Source: Methanobacteriota archaeon
GTDB lineage: Archaea; Thermoplasmatota; Poseidoniia; Poseidoniales; Thalassarchaeaceae
DNA: 35,671 nt
Direction: 5' to 3'
NCBI GenBank assembly: GCA_002726275.1
Contig: PBSO01000031.1
Coordinates: forward strand, 1-35,671
A program made the position numbers and the translations under genes. Shown here piece after piece: positions 27,803-35,599 of this stretch; position 1 is the stretch's first letter; each line of letters opens with the position of its first letter. Under the pieces are notes generated by a model. That model made no database searches, had not been told where the DNA came from, and worked only from the letters and a program-made list of their open reading frames with translations.

Positions 27803-30448
27803 TCAGAACCCCCTCCTCTTTCTTTCAACCATGGATATCCCAATGGCTGCCGCGCCCAATACGAACAAGATTGCAGATATGGCGATTGAAGCGACAGGAG
27901 TTGAGTCCTGAGACTCAGATACGGATTCCCCCGCCATACTTGCATCGACGCTGACGTGATTCAGTCCATCCATCACCCATACTACCTCATTGCCATCGAC
28001 AACAGTTGTCACGACGTAATAGAGGGTGGCGGAGACAGGTGCCTCCTCGCTCCACGTATTCAGGGATGTTGTTCCTTCTGGGCTCATCTGAATGGGAGTT
28101 AGTTCCCCCCAACCAGGCATCTCGTCCATGGAGGTCAGGCCAACGACAGTGGATATGGGGCTGGTTGATCTGTAAACCCTGAACTCCTCGGATGAGCCGC
28201 TCGACCACGATAGCGTGACGGTGCTTCCAGAGAGCGTGGCTTCTAGGGAGTCAACAGTGATGACGTCCCCATACATTATCTGATTCGATATGGTGTTGGA
28301 CATGCCCATATCATCAATTACAGTCAACGACACAGAGTGGGTGCCCGACGGAAGTAGTACATCGACCGACTTACCAGTTAGCCCAACACCGTTGATTAGC
28401 CAAATGTATGACGAGATTGTGCCATCAGGGTCGCTTGAAGAGGATGCATCGAATGTTGCCATCGCACCCGGTGTGGGCGGGGATGTTTCAGATTCCCAAG
28501 ACGCGATTGGCGGGACGTTTGCAATGAGTGTCTCTGTGAAGGAAGTGGATTCCATCCCCCATGGGTCACTCGCGGTGACCTCGACACCCCAAGTTGCCCC
28601 AGGCTCGAGTCGCGATTGGTCGACAACAGACTGTCCATCTAGGTCAGGGACGTGGAAGCCGTTCCTGAACCACATGTACGTGTAGGATACTGGTTCGCCG
28701 TCCGGATCGTAGGATATGGCTACCGCAATTATGTCCGACAATGAGTCGGGCTGTGCGGAAAGAGCGCCTATGGGCACGTTCTCAAGGGACACCTCCGGGG
28801 AGGAGGGGGCTGCGTTGTCTATTGACCTGGATGTGGTTTTCATTGACGAACCTAGGGACTCACCGTCCCCTGGCAATACCTGTACGGACCAATGTTGGTC
28901 ACGGATGGTTAGTGAGGCTGGAATGGCAGTCATGTCATCATAGTCTCGGACCCATTCCCCATCTACCCACCACCTGATCTGACTACCAGACTCCTGGTCG
29001 CCATCGATGTCTGTCTGCTCCCAGACAACTGACAGTTCTGTGGACGTGGTGAGGGGGCCTTCTGGAAGCATGGTTATCGATGTGACAACGGGTGGAGTGT
29101 TTCCAATCAATACCGAGCCGGTCTCGAACCACTCGGACCATACCAGTCCGTCGAAGACCCTGACTTTCGAGTACCATGTCTCACCTTTGGATGTGAACGA
29201 TGGGTCGACTGTCTGCTCGTCATTGAATGCGGAGACCCTGACTCCGTCCCTGTACCACCTGATTTCTACATCCTGGATAATGTCCCCGTCCGAGTCGAAC
29301 GACGAGTATGATAGTTGGAGGGCATCGGATGTCACGGCGTTTCCGGGAGGATTGACGTAGCCGTTTACGGTTGGCTGGTTGTTCGATGAACCAATGATAA
29401 TCTTCCCACTAGTTATTGTGTCACCGAAATCGGTTCCATCGTGAGGGGTGATTGCGACCTCCCACTCATCATCGGACCTAATCATGATGCTGGAGACCGA
29501 TTGCTCTCCATCCAACTCAGTTACCCTTGAGCCGTCTAGGAACCAATGAATGGTGGTCTGCTGGGAATCCTGTGGGTTGCCATCCAAGTCGTAATACTCC
29601 CAGTCCAGAGTGAGGTCGTCTGTGTCCAGGGGGGCGTTTGGAGAGACTGCGAGGTTCCTAGCAATAGGAATCGTGTTTCCTATGGTTACTGGATTCAATG
29701 AGACCGTGTCGCCCTGGTCATCCCCATCACTAGGTGTCACCTCGACCCTCCAGCTCTGGCCCCTAGCTATCCAGCTATTGGGGACGTCTGTCTGATCGTC
29801 AATCTGTGAGACTCGGAGACCGTCTCGATACCACCTGATGGTGGTGCCCTGCTCTGAGTCGCCATCCGCATCGTCGTACGTGTATGAGACGCCGAGGCCT
29901 GTAGCCTTGGTTGGATTACTGGGAATGTAGTAGACATTGGAAGCGGTCGGGGGGTTGTTGGTGGGTCCGGCCTCAGAAAGAGTCCACGTTCCGGTTCCCC
30001 AACTGTCTCCAGAATTCATACTATTTCCATTGGCATATAGGACTGCTAAGTCGAAATCGACGTCGCCTGTTCCCGAAGTGGGTGCGGTCCAGTCTGCGGA
30101 CCACGAGCGCGAGGCATCGCTGCTGTGAGTCAGCTCACCGCTCGCGAGCTGGACATCGGTACCGAGGCTTGACCAACTGCCAGCGCTCGCGGCCAGGTTG
30201 AATCCGCCATCTCCGGAGATGTGGGGGCCGCCATCCCATACCAGTGAGTATGTGGAGCCCGGAGTATAACCCCCCGCCCCCCATGGCAAGCCGCTCAGGG
30301 AGGGAGAGATCGGGGAGGTGTTCGAATGGCAAGTACAACCGGCGGTTGATTGGCCGGTTTTCCCGCCCGAATTAGCGAAAACCACTGGAGAAGTCGAGGA
30401 AAGGAGGAAAATGAGGACCAAGCCCACTGCGAAGCCTCGTCTCGTCAT
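27803..30448 (-). CDS. Large surface protein: CxCH motif, Reeler-like domain, tandem PKD/Ig-like repeats, C-terminal anchor
   Basis: From ATG 30448 the product is 881 residues; the track's 22-residue upstream extension covers the promoter. After a signal peptide (about 1-26) comes GCTCH (Cys38, Cys40, His41), then a domain like the Reeler/'choice-of-anchor' fold (YTPGSTYSLVW, DWTAPTSGTGDVDFDLAVLY). Six Ig/PKD-like modules follow, marked by IRWYRDGLRV, IHWFLDGSRV, IRWYRDGVRV, IRWWVDGEWV, YMWFRNGFHV and the PKD-like YIWLINGVGL. A late fibronectin-like region (SLEATLSGSTVTLSWSSG) precedes a C-terminal membrane segment (AISAILFVLGAAAIGISMV) and basic tail. It is probably a stalk displaying an N-terminal domain outside the cell. 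Confidence 0.85.
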   Translation of the reverse strand: MTRRGFAVGLVLIFLLSSTSPVVFANSGGKTGQSTAGCTCHSNTSPISPSLSGLPWGAGGYTPGSTYSLVWDGGPHISGDGGFNLAASAGSWSSLGTDVQLASGELTHSSDASRSWSADWTAPTSGTGDVDFDLAVLYANGNSMNSGDSWGTGTWTLSEAGPTNNPPTASNVYYIPSNPTKATGLGVSYTYDDADGDSEQGTTIRWYRDGLRVSQIDDQTDVPNSWIARGQSWRVEVTPSDGDDQGDTVSLNPVTIGNTIPIARNLAVSPNAPLDTDDLTLDWEYYDLDGNPQDSQQTTIHWFLDGSRVTELDGEQSVSSIMIRSDDEWEVAITPHDGTDFGDTITSGKIIIGSSNNQPTVNGYVNPPGNAVTSDALQLSYSSFDSDGDIIQDVEIRWYRDGVRVSAFNDEQTVDPSFTSKGETWYSKVRVFDGLVWSEWFETGSVLIGNTPPVVTSITMLPEGPLTTSTELSVVWEQTDIDGDQESGSQIRWWVDGEWVRDYDDMTAIPASLTIRDQHWSVQVLPGDGESLGSSMKTTSRSIDNAAPSSPEVSLENVPIGALSAQPDSLSDIIAVAISYDPDGEPVSYTYMWFRNGFHVPDLDGQSVVDQSRLEPGATWGVEVTASDPWGMESTSFTETLIANVPPIASWESETSPPTPGAMATFDASSSSDPDGTISSYIWLINGVGLTGKSVDVLLPSGTHSVSLTVIDDMGMSNTISNQIMYGDVITVDSLEATLSGSTVTLSWSSGSSEEFRVYRSTSPISTVVGLTSMDEMPGWGELTPIQMSPEGTTSLNTWSEEAPVSATLYYVVTTVVDGNEVVWVMDGLNHVSVDASMAGESVSESQDSTPVASIAISAILFVLGAAAIGISMVERKRRGF

Positions 30449-30471
30449 AACTCGCGATAAGGGAGGTGGCT

Positions 30472-30478
30472 GAATATG
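30472..30478 (-). promoter_or_regulatory. TATA-like box of the surface-protein operon
   Basis: CATATTC on the minus strand is centred about 27 bases before ATG 30448. This supports the shorter start and a leaderless message. Confidence 0.45.
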
Positions 30479-30533
30479 TTGCTGATGGCAACGACTTCTG
30501 TTCTTCCGCTGCATTCATGGATTGAACACTGGT

Positions 30534-30540
30534 GGGAGGT
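30534..30540 (+). promoter_or_regulatory. Shine-Dalgarno of the dehydrogenase-hydratase gene
   Basis: GGGAGGT ends 2 bases before ATG 30543. It supports this ATG over the TTG at 30522, though the spacing is short. Confidence 0.45.
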
Positions 30541-30542
30541 GC

Positions 30543-32606
30543 ATGCGCCCCATAGAGAAAGTAGCGATAATCGGTGCGGGAAACATGGGTTCAGGGATTG
30601 CCCAGAAGAGTGCGCAGGAGGATTTCGAGGTCCAGATGGTAGACCGAGAGAAGAAGTGGGTTGACAGGGGCCAAGGTATCGTCTCGGAGTTTCTATCGGA
30701 GGCCGTGGAGCGCAGGATATTCAAGCCAGAGAAGGCTGAGGAGATCAAGAGCAGGATTACAGGGGTTGTTGGGACAGAGAACGTGGACCCCACAACTGAC
30801 CTGGTCATCGAAGCCGTTTTCGAGGACTTCGACATCAAGACACAGGTGTTCTCCAAACTCGATGAGGTGTGCGATAGTCACACAATTCTGGCCAGCAACA
30901 CCTCATCTCTTTCTGTGAACGAGTTGGCTATGGCTACGGGACGCCCCGACCGGTTCGTTGGCCTGCACTTCTTCTACCACCCAGCCAAGAACAGACTGAT
31001 TGAGATCATTCCCGCTGAAACAACCTCGGACGAGTCTGTACGAGCGGTCGAGCAGTATTGCAAGACTATGGGGAAGGTAGTCATCATTTGCAAGGATAGG
31101 CCTGGTTTCGTCGTGAATCGATTCTTCGTCCCTTGGTTGAACGAGGCCTGCCTTCTTCTGGAGGAGGGAGTGGGGACGACTGCTCAGATTGATGCGGTCG
31201 CGCGTTCTGCGTTCAGGATAGGAATGGGGCCATTCGCACTCATGAACCTCACAGGGCCCCCTATTGCTTTGCATTCCACTGACTACCTCTCTGAGCAGCT
31301 AGGTGTGGAGAGGTTCGGGGGGGCTGAGAGTCTTCGCTCGTTGGTCGATGCCGGTGAGATGTGGGAGATAGGTGACGAGGAGGATTGTGACGATGATTCT
31401 TCTGCGATAATCAGTGAGCGGCTGTTGGGACAGGTTTTCTCCGTCGCATCACAGATCGTCGAAGAGGGCATATGCTCGATGGAGGATGTTGACAGGGGTG
31501 CCAAAGTGGGCCTCAGATGGGCAAGGGGACCATTTGAGATCGCCAACAAGATAGGTGTGGAGCAGGCAGTTGGAATGGCCTGCTCATACTCTGAGCTTGC
31601 TGGTCTCGAGTTGCCGGGTTGGTTCAAAGATCGGGTTCAGGATTTTGATTTCTCATATGTTGATGTTGAAGTCTCAGATGGAGTTGCAATGGTTAGGCTG
31701 AACAGGCCGGAAGCGATGAACGCACTGAACGTTACATTGGTGAACCAACTGGGGGAATGCCTGGACAAACTGAACTCAATGGAAGAAGTATCTACAATCG
31801 TCCTGGAAGGTGCTGGAAAGGCATTCGTTGCTGGTGCTGATGTGAAGTTCTTTGTCGACAAGCTCAGAGCTGACTCTTTCGGAGAAATTTATGACTTCAC
31901 AGCAAAGGGGCACGAAGTTCTTGGAAAGCTCGAAGGGAGTGAGAAGACCACAATCGCCCTAACTACTGGACTCGCACTGGGAGGGGGACTCGAGCTGGCA
32001 TTGGCCTGTGACTACAGGATAGGTACTCGTAGGACGCAATTTCGATTCCCTGAAACTAGTATCGGAATCTACCCGGGCTTGGGTGGAACTCAGAGGACCA
32101 CTAGGATTTGTGGAATAGAATGCGCTAGATTCTCAGTTCTGGCTGGCAACTTCCTAGACTCTGGGACGGCTCGCGCTCTGGGCCTTGTGACTCATCTTGT
32201 AGATCCGTCTGAAGTCGAGTCTACAGTCGCCTCATTGGTCGGAACAAAGCCTGATGAGAAATACCCCGGAAAACCTTCAGAGAAGTCAGGCCCCGTGGTT
32301 TCATTCGCTTCTTCTTTCTATTCCGATTCAAACATGGGGGCCATATTGTCCGGAAAGTGCCCTGATGGCTTCGACCAAAGTGACAACAATGTTGGAAGAC
32401 AGATGAAACTCCTCTCACGGGGTGCCCCCATTGCAATTGCGATGGCAAGTGACCTCCTCAATGAAGCGATAAGCACGAAAGGCGATCTCGACAGTGGACT
32501 ATCCAAAGAGTTAGGAAGATTGGAGGCTATTTTCGGAACTTCCGACGCCCTAGAAGGCCTATCTGCACTAATTGAAGGTCGTAAGCCAGACTACATCAAT
32601 GAATGA
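30543..32606 (+). CDS. Bifunctional 3-hydroxyacyl-CoA dehydrogenase / enoyl-CoA hydratase
   Basis: The enzyme hydrates enoyl-CoA and oxidises the resulting 3-hydroxyacyl-CoA with NAD, consecutive steps of beta-oxidation or of 4-carbon CoA pathways. From ATG 30543 it is 687 residues. The dehydrogenase comes first: GAGNMGSGIA (11-20), SNTSSLSV, His142 (GLHFF) with Glu154, and Asn192 (VNRFF). The crotonase domain follows from about residue 372: FVAGADVKFF, Glu484 (GGGLELALACD) and Glu504 (PETSIGIYPGLGGTQ), 20 apart as in crotonase. This order is that of archaeal fusions; bacterial FadB has the hydratase first. Chain-length preference cannot be read. Thiolase and acyl-CoA dehydrogenase are not in the window. 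Confidence 0.95.
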   Translation: MRPIEKVAIIGAGNMGSGIAQKSAQEDFEVQMVDREKKWVDRGQGIVSEFLSEAVERRIFKPEKAEEIKSRITGVVGTENVDPTTDLVIEAVFEDFDIKTQVFSKLDEVCDSHTILASNTSSLSVNELAMATGRPDRFVGLHFFYHPAKNRLIEIIPAETTSDESVRAVEQYCKTMGKVVIICKDRPGFVVNRFFVPWLNEACLLLEEGVGTTAQIDAVARSAFRIGMGPFALMNLTGPPIALHSTDYLSEQLGVERFGGAESLRSLVDAGEMWEIGDEEDCDDDSSAIISERLLGQVFSVASQIVEEGICSMEDVDRGAKVGLRWARGPFEIANKIGVEQAVGMACSYSELAGLELPGWFKDRVQDFDFSYVDVEVSDGVAMVRLNRPEAMNALNVTLVNQLGECLDKLNSMEEVSTIVLEGAGKAFVAGADVKFFVDKLRADSFGEIYDFTAKGHEVLGKLEGSEKTTIALTTGLALGGGLELALACDYRIGTRRTQFRFPETSIGIYPGLGGTQRTTRICGIECARFSVLAGNFLDSGTARALGLVTHLVDPSEVESTVASLVGTKPDEKYPGKPSEKSGPVVSFASSFYSDSNMGAILSGKCPDGFDQSDNNVGRQMKLLSRGAPIAIAMASDLLNEAISTKGDLDSGLSKELGRLEAIFGTSDALEGLSALIEGRKPDYINE

Positions 32607-32640
32607 GAAGGATGAATACTGAAGGCTGCGATGGACGTAC

Positions 32641-32949
32641 ATGGAATACGGGTGTCAGCACTGTGGCTGGGTTGGCGACGACCCTCAAGAGACAAGAAGC
32701 GTTGAGGGGATTCCCGTTGGATACGGAGGCCCAGCAGGAGGGGGAGACGGAGGAGGAGGCCCGGACGTAGGATTTGTTGTCATGGAGAAGAAGCACGTTT
32801 CCAAGAATTACTGTCCAGAATGCCACAGGCCCCTGCCTAAATCTCAGCAGCCAAAAATTGGAATGACTTCAGGACAGTTCGAACAGTCCCTTGGGAGAGT
32901 TTTACTATTCCTCATCCTTGCATTTGCAGGGTACTACATTTTCATCTGA
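32641..32949 (+). CDS. Small zinc-ribbon protein with C-terminal membrane segment
   Basis: The 102-residue product has two Cys pairs, CQHC (5-8) and CPEC near residues 58-61, that could form one zinc ribbon. They are separated by a glycine-rich loop (GGPAGGGDGGGGPD). A C-terminal hydrophobic segment (LLFLILAFAGYYIFI) probably anchors it with the ribbon in the cytoplasm. No family was recognised. It lies 34 bases after the dehydrogenase-hydratase gene and overlaps a small convergent ORF by 8 bases. Confidence 0.75.
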   Translation: MEYGCQHCGWVGDDPQETRSVEGIPVGYGGPAGGGDGGGGPDVGFVVMEKKHVSKNYCPECHRPLPKSQQPKIGMTSGQFEQSLGRVLLFLILAFAGYYIFI

Positions 32950-33112
32950 GATCCATCTTTTTTGATGGTGATTGTACCCAGGCTGGTGCCCTATGATTTG
33001 CAATGAGGGCGTAAATTAGCTCTCTAATTCGGATCCTGAATTTCTTGATCCTCATCGGTTTTTGGTCATTGTCAATCGTCTCGTCTATCCAGTTTTTCAG
33101 AAATCTATCCAT
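32942..33112 (-). CDS. Probable small basic protein of 56 residues, not in the ORF track
   Basis: ATG 33112 opens a 56-codon frame (MDRFLKNWIDETIDND..., then a basic stretch MRIKKFRIRIRELIYALI) ending at TGA 32942. AGGAGG lies 7 bases before the ATG and a TATA-like CATATATG lies about 57 bases upstream, giving a leader of about 30 bases if used. It overlaps the convergent zinc-ribbon gene by 8 bases, matching the pattern of the other convergent pairs here. No family was recognised. It fills what would otherwise be a 295-base gap. Confidence 0.5.
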   Translation of the reverse strand: MDRFLKNWIDETIDNDQKPMRIKKFRIRIRELIYALIANHRAPAWVQSPSKKMDLR

Positions 33113-33119
33113 TTGGTTT

Positions 33120-33125
33120 CCTCCT
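33120..33125 (-). promoter_or_regulatory. Shine-Dalgarno of the small basic protein
   Basis: AGGAGG on the minus strand, 7 bases before ATG 33112. It is the main evidence that the small ORF is translated. Confidence 0.5.
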
Positions 33126-33164
33126 CATACTTAGTGCAGTATTCACACCAATCCACCGAGCTCC

Positions 33165-33172
33165 CATATATG
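33165..33172 (-). promoter_or_regulatory. TATA-like box upstream of the small basic protein
   Basis: CATATATG lies far enough upstream (about 57 bases) to give a leader of about 30 bases containing the Shine-Dalgarno site. Confidence 0.4.
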
Positions 33173-33206
33173 ATTGGGTAGGTTATGCTGATTACACGTA
33201 GGTGCA

Positions 33207-33214
33207 TTTTATAC
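33207..33214 (+). promoter_or_regulatory. TATA-like box of the HxlR-family regulator
   Basis: TTTTATAC is centred about 34 bases before ATG 33245, predicting a leader of roughly 8 bases. It lies inside the longer track ORF and argues for the shorter start. Confidence 0.5.
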
Positions 33215-33244
33215 ACTAGATACCTTGTGGCCAACCTGTTTCAC

Positions 33245-33703
33245 ATGACTTCGCACCCGACGCTTCGATTGACAAAGACAGACGTGAACAAGGTTCAGCG
33301 CTCGATTGACGGTGTGATGACCGAGGGTAGTGACATAAGGAGGATTTTCGCGAAATACAATGATGAGGAATTCGATGTCGGTTGGGAGGTAGATGCCGCT
33401 GTTGACGCATTCTCGGTATTCAGCTCTAGGTGGACGACCGAGATCCTGGCTACCCTATACATTGCAGGAGACAGGAGATTCAACGAAATGAGGGGGCTGC
33501 TCAGGGGAATTAGCAGTAGGACCCTCTCGGACAAGCTAACTACCTGTGTGGAACATGGGCTCGTTCAGAGAGTTGTTGAGGAGGGTCCGCCTGTCAGGGT
33601 GAAGTACAGCCTTACCGAGCATGGTAGGAGAGCCGGGAGGTTACTTGGGCCACTAGTAGCCTACATGAAAATCCACCAGGGCAGGATTACCGGGCCGAAT
33701 TAG
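33245..33703 (+). CDS. HxlR-family winged-helix transcriptional regulator
   Basis: From ATG 33245 this is 152 residues. The HxlR/MarR-like winged helix spans about 60-140: FSSRWTTEILATLYIAGDRRFNEM, GISSRTLSDKLTTCVEHGL (recognition helix), then a wing with VKYSLTEHGRR. HxlR proteins are dimeric DNA-binding regulators that often respond to aldehydes, redox or drugs; no effector is visible and it has no Cys in the N-terminal position used by redox-sensing members. About 60 N-terminal residues precede the domain and look like an added dimerisation arm. The track start at 33185 would place the promoter inside the gene. Confidence 0.85.
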   Translation: MTSHPTLRLTKTDVNKVQRSIDGVMTEGSDIRRIFAKYNDEEFDVGWEVDAAVDAFSVFSSRWTTEILATLYIAGDRRFNEMRGLLRGISSRTLSDKLTTCVEHGLVQRVVEEGPPVRVKYSLTEHGRRAGRLLGPLVAYMKIHQGRITGPN

Positions 33704-33745
33704 CACGTTTGCATAACGAGCATTTGGTGAACTTGTAGACGCATC

Positions 33746-33753
33746 ATTAAAAC
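33746..33753 (+). promoter_or_regulatory. TATA-like box of the membrane-linked winged-helix gene
   Basis: ATTAAAAC is centred about 27 bases before ATG 33777, which is leaderless spacing. Confidence 0.55.
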
Positions 33754-33776
33754 CCCATAGGTAGACCAACGGTACT

Positions 33777-34427
33777 ATGGCTCTGATTGAACAGTGGCGG
33801 AATACGCGCCCCTGGTTCTTTGACTCGATAGGTGCAATGGCGGGAGCTGTACTTGGACTAGGGTCCATTTCTCCATTCTTCCTACCTACTGCGCAGGGCA
33901 CTCTAATCGCCCCAAGGGAGAGAGACTGGGAACACCCCCTGAGGAGAAGTATACTGAATACCCTTGAGAGGTCTCCGGGAATTCACTTCAGGGAGTTACA
34001 GAGGAGTCTGGAGGCGGCTAATGGAACCCTCAGGCATCACCTAGACATCCTGTCGAGAGAGGGTTCGGTTACTGTGGTTCCCGTGAATGGGAGGACTTGC
34101 TATTACGCGGGCGCTCCGGCTCATATCGAAATATTGGAAGGGACGGGGGTGGAAGACGCGCGGCGTGCAGCTGCTATGATGCCAGTTGGACTTTCGGAGG
34201 TCCAGAGGGTGGTAGTTTCCAGACTGACAAAATCTGATGTTCCTAGTTCTCAGGCGCAATTGGCTCGTGACTTGGGGAGATCGAGGGCTTCGGTCCACTC
34301 AGCCATCTCAGTTCTCAGGGACAGGGGGATTCTCAATCAAAGCGGGCTTTCCCTGGCTCCACACCTTAGTGGGCTAGGTGGTTCTAAGGTTGACTATCCT
34401 TGGTTGGACATCAGAGTTGAGTGCTAG
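33777..34427 (+). CDS. Winged-helix regulator with N-terminal membrane-like segment
   Basis: The 216-residue protein has a hydrophobic N-terminal stretch (about 15-38, SIGAMAGAVLGLGSISPFF), which may anchor it in the membrane. A winged helix follows at about 50-110 (HPLRRSILNTLERSPGIHFRELQRSLEAANGTLRHHLDIL, with a wing through TCYYAG), and then a second helix-turn-helix at about 138-180 (SSQAQLARDLGRSRASVHSAISVLRDRGIL). Paired domains of this kind are common in archaeal membrane-tethered regulators. Targets are unknown. It lies between two other HTH genes but has its own promoter-like element. Confidence 0.8.
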   Translation: MALIEQWRNTRPWFFDSIGAMAGAVLGLGSISPFFLPTAQGTLIAPRERDWEHPLRRSILNTLERSPGIHFRELQRSLEAANGTLRHHLDILSREGSVTVVPVNGRTCYYAGAPAHIEILEGTGVEDARRAAAMMPVGLSEVQRVVVSRLTKSDVPSSQAQLARDLGRSRASVHSAISVLRDRGILNQSGLSLAPHLSGLGGSKVDYPWLDIRVEC

Positions 34428-34543
34428 TCGCTACTCGGAATTAGTTCTCTAATGCATTCTGGAAGCCTACATCACAGCGAATTCTATTGAACCCCTTCTC
34501 ACGGGGTCGCTCCGTGTTCAGAATTAGGCTGGTGGAGCAACCG

Positions 34544-35599
34544 ATGCCTACGGGCAGCAAGGACCCGGAAATTCTGCTGTCCTGGTTACTAGATTCCATG
34601 GGCCTGGTTAGGCGGAAGAGCGAGTCTGGAACTCTGGACGAGGCGCAAGGTGCCATTCACAGGTTGATGATGGGGGCGCTTCTACCTGAGCCACTTGCAG
34701 GATGGGACGCGAAATCGCTCGGAGAGGCTTCTGGGCTATCCCAGACTGGAGTTCACCACCAGCTTGTGAAGCTCAGGGAATCGGGACTGGTATCAGCACA
34801 GAGTGATGGGAGGTGGCATGTTCATGTTCTCAGAGGTGGTTCTATTTCTGCCGCCGTGGAAATTTTGTCTGCTGAGTGTAAGGCAATACTCGGCCTGAGA
34901 ATGTCTGAGCTAGGTCAATTTGTGAGGGAGTCCGACGAGAGGATGTCAATTCCAGTTGATGGTGAACCCCCTGAATTCAGGATAATGATAGCTGAGCCGG
35001 GCGCCAGTAGCGAGGCTGTGGATAGTTTGGATAGCCTTGTTAATGACCTCGGACTATCGGGTGATCGAGCCAGAGCAGACGATAAGCTAGCTCGAAATGT
35101 GATCGAGGAGCTAGCAAATGGGACCTCGGCGATTACGATTCTTGCACTGTCCGAGAAGATGGGGGAAACAAGGTCCAGGATCGGTAGAGCGGTGGATCGG
35201 ATGAGGTCGGCGGGAATTGTCGAGAGGGTCCCCATGATGGACAGGATTGCACAAGACGTCTATCTCGGAGTAATGAGGCAGCACGATGCAAGAGGTGCTG
35301 ATTGGCTTATGACTCGCGGAGGCCTGGGGAGGTTGGAAGAGGACGTCTCGAAAAAACTGATTAATGGTGCAAAAAAGGGCTCACTTAGCATAGAAAAGGT
35401 TCAGTCGATACTAGAGCCTGTGAGCCTCGATTCCCAGAGGGTTCTGCTGAACACCCTCGGAGGGAGGATGCCGTATGGATTCAGGGTCGCTGGTAGGGAC
35501 GGCGCGGAGATTTCAGAGAGAGTCATGAGGAACGCGGATAGGACACTCAGAAGGCTGCGGACGGTCGCGGGAAGGCTGGATGAGGCTCTCTCAAATTAG
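34544..35599 (+). CDS. Large helix-turn-helix regulator with two winged-helix-like domains
   Basis: From ATG 34544 it is 351 residues; the track's TTG 34487 adds 19 residues and is less likely. The first HTH is near residues 55-95 (AKSLGEASGLSQTGVHHQLVKLRESGLV, with a wing QSDGRWHVHVL). A middle region of about 100 residues holds no recognised family. A second HTH follows at about 195-225 (ITILALSEKMGETRSRIGRAVDRMRSAGIV). The C-terminal 100 residues are basic and helical. It is the third regulator in a row. Its stop overlaps a minus-strand gene by 4 bases. Confidence 0.8.
   Translation: MPTGSKDPEILLSWLLDSMGLVRRKSESGTLDEAQGAIHRLMMGALLPEPLAGWDAKSLGEASGLSQTGVHHQLVKLRESGLVSAQSDGRWHVHVLRGGSISAAVEILSAECKAILGLRMSELGQFVRESDERMSIPVDGEPPEFRIMIAEPGASSEAVDSLDSLVNDLGLSGDRARADDKLARNVIEELANGTSAITILALSEKMGETRSRIGRAVDRMRSAGIVERVPMMDRIAQDVYLGVMRQHDARGADWLMTRGGLGRLEEDVSKKLINGAKKGSLSIEKVQSILEPVSLDSQRVLLNTLGGRMPYGFRVAGRDGAEISERVMRNADRTLRRLRTVAGRLDEALSN

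Noticed and set aside
26646-30448. Calling the Cys-Cys-His proteins cytochromes c
   Set aside because: The motifs are CxCH and CxxxCH rather than CxxCH, and no heme maturation genes are in the window.
34490-34507. ACCCC...GGGGT stem upstream of the last HTH gene as a terminator or operator
   Set aside because: Only 5 bp of stem with a 7-base or longer loop and no T-tract; too weak.
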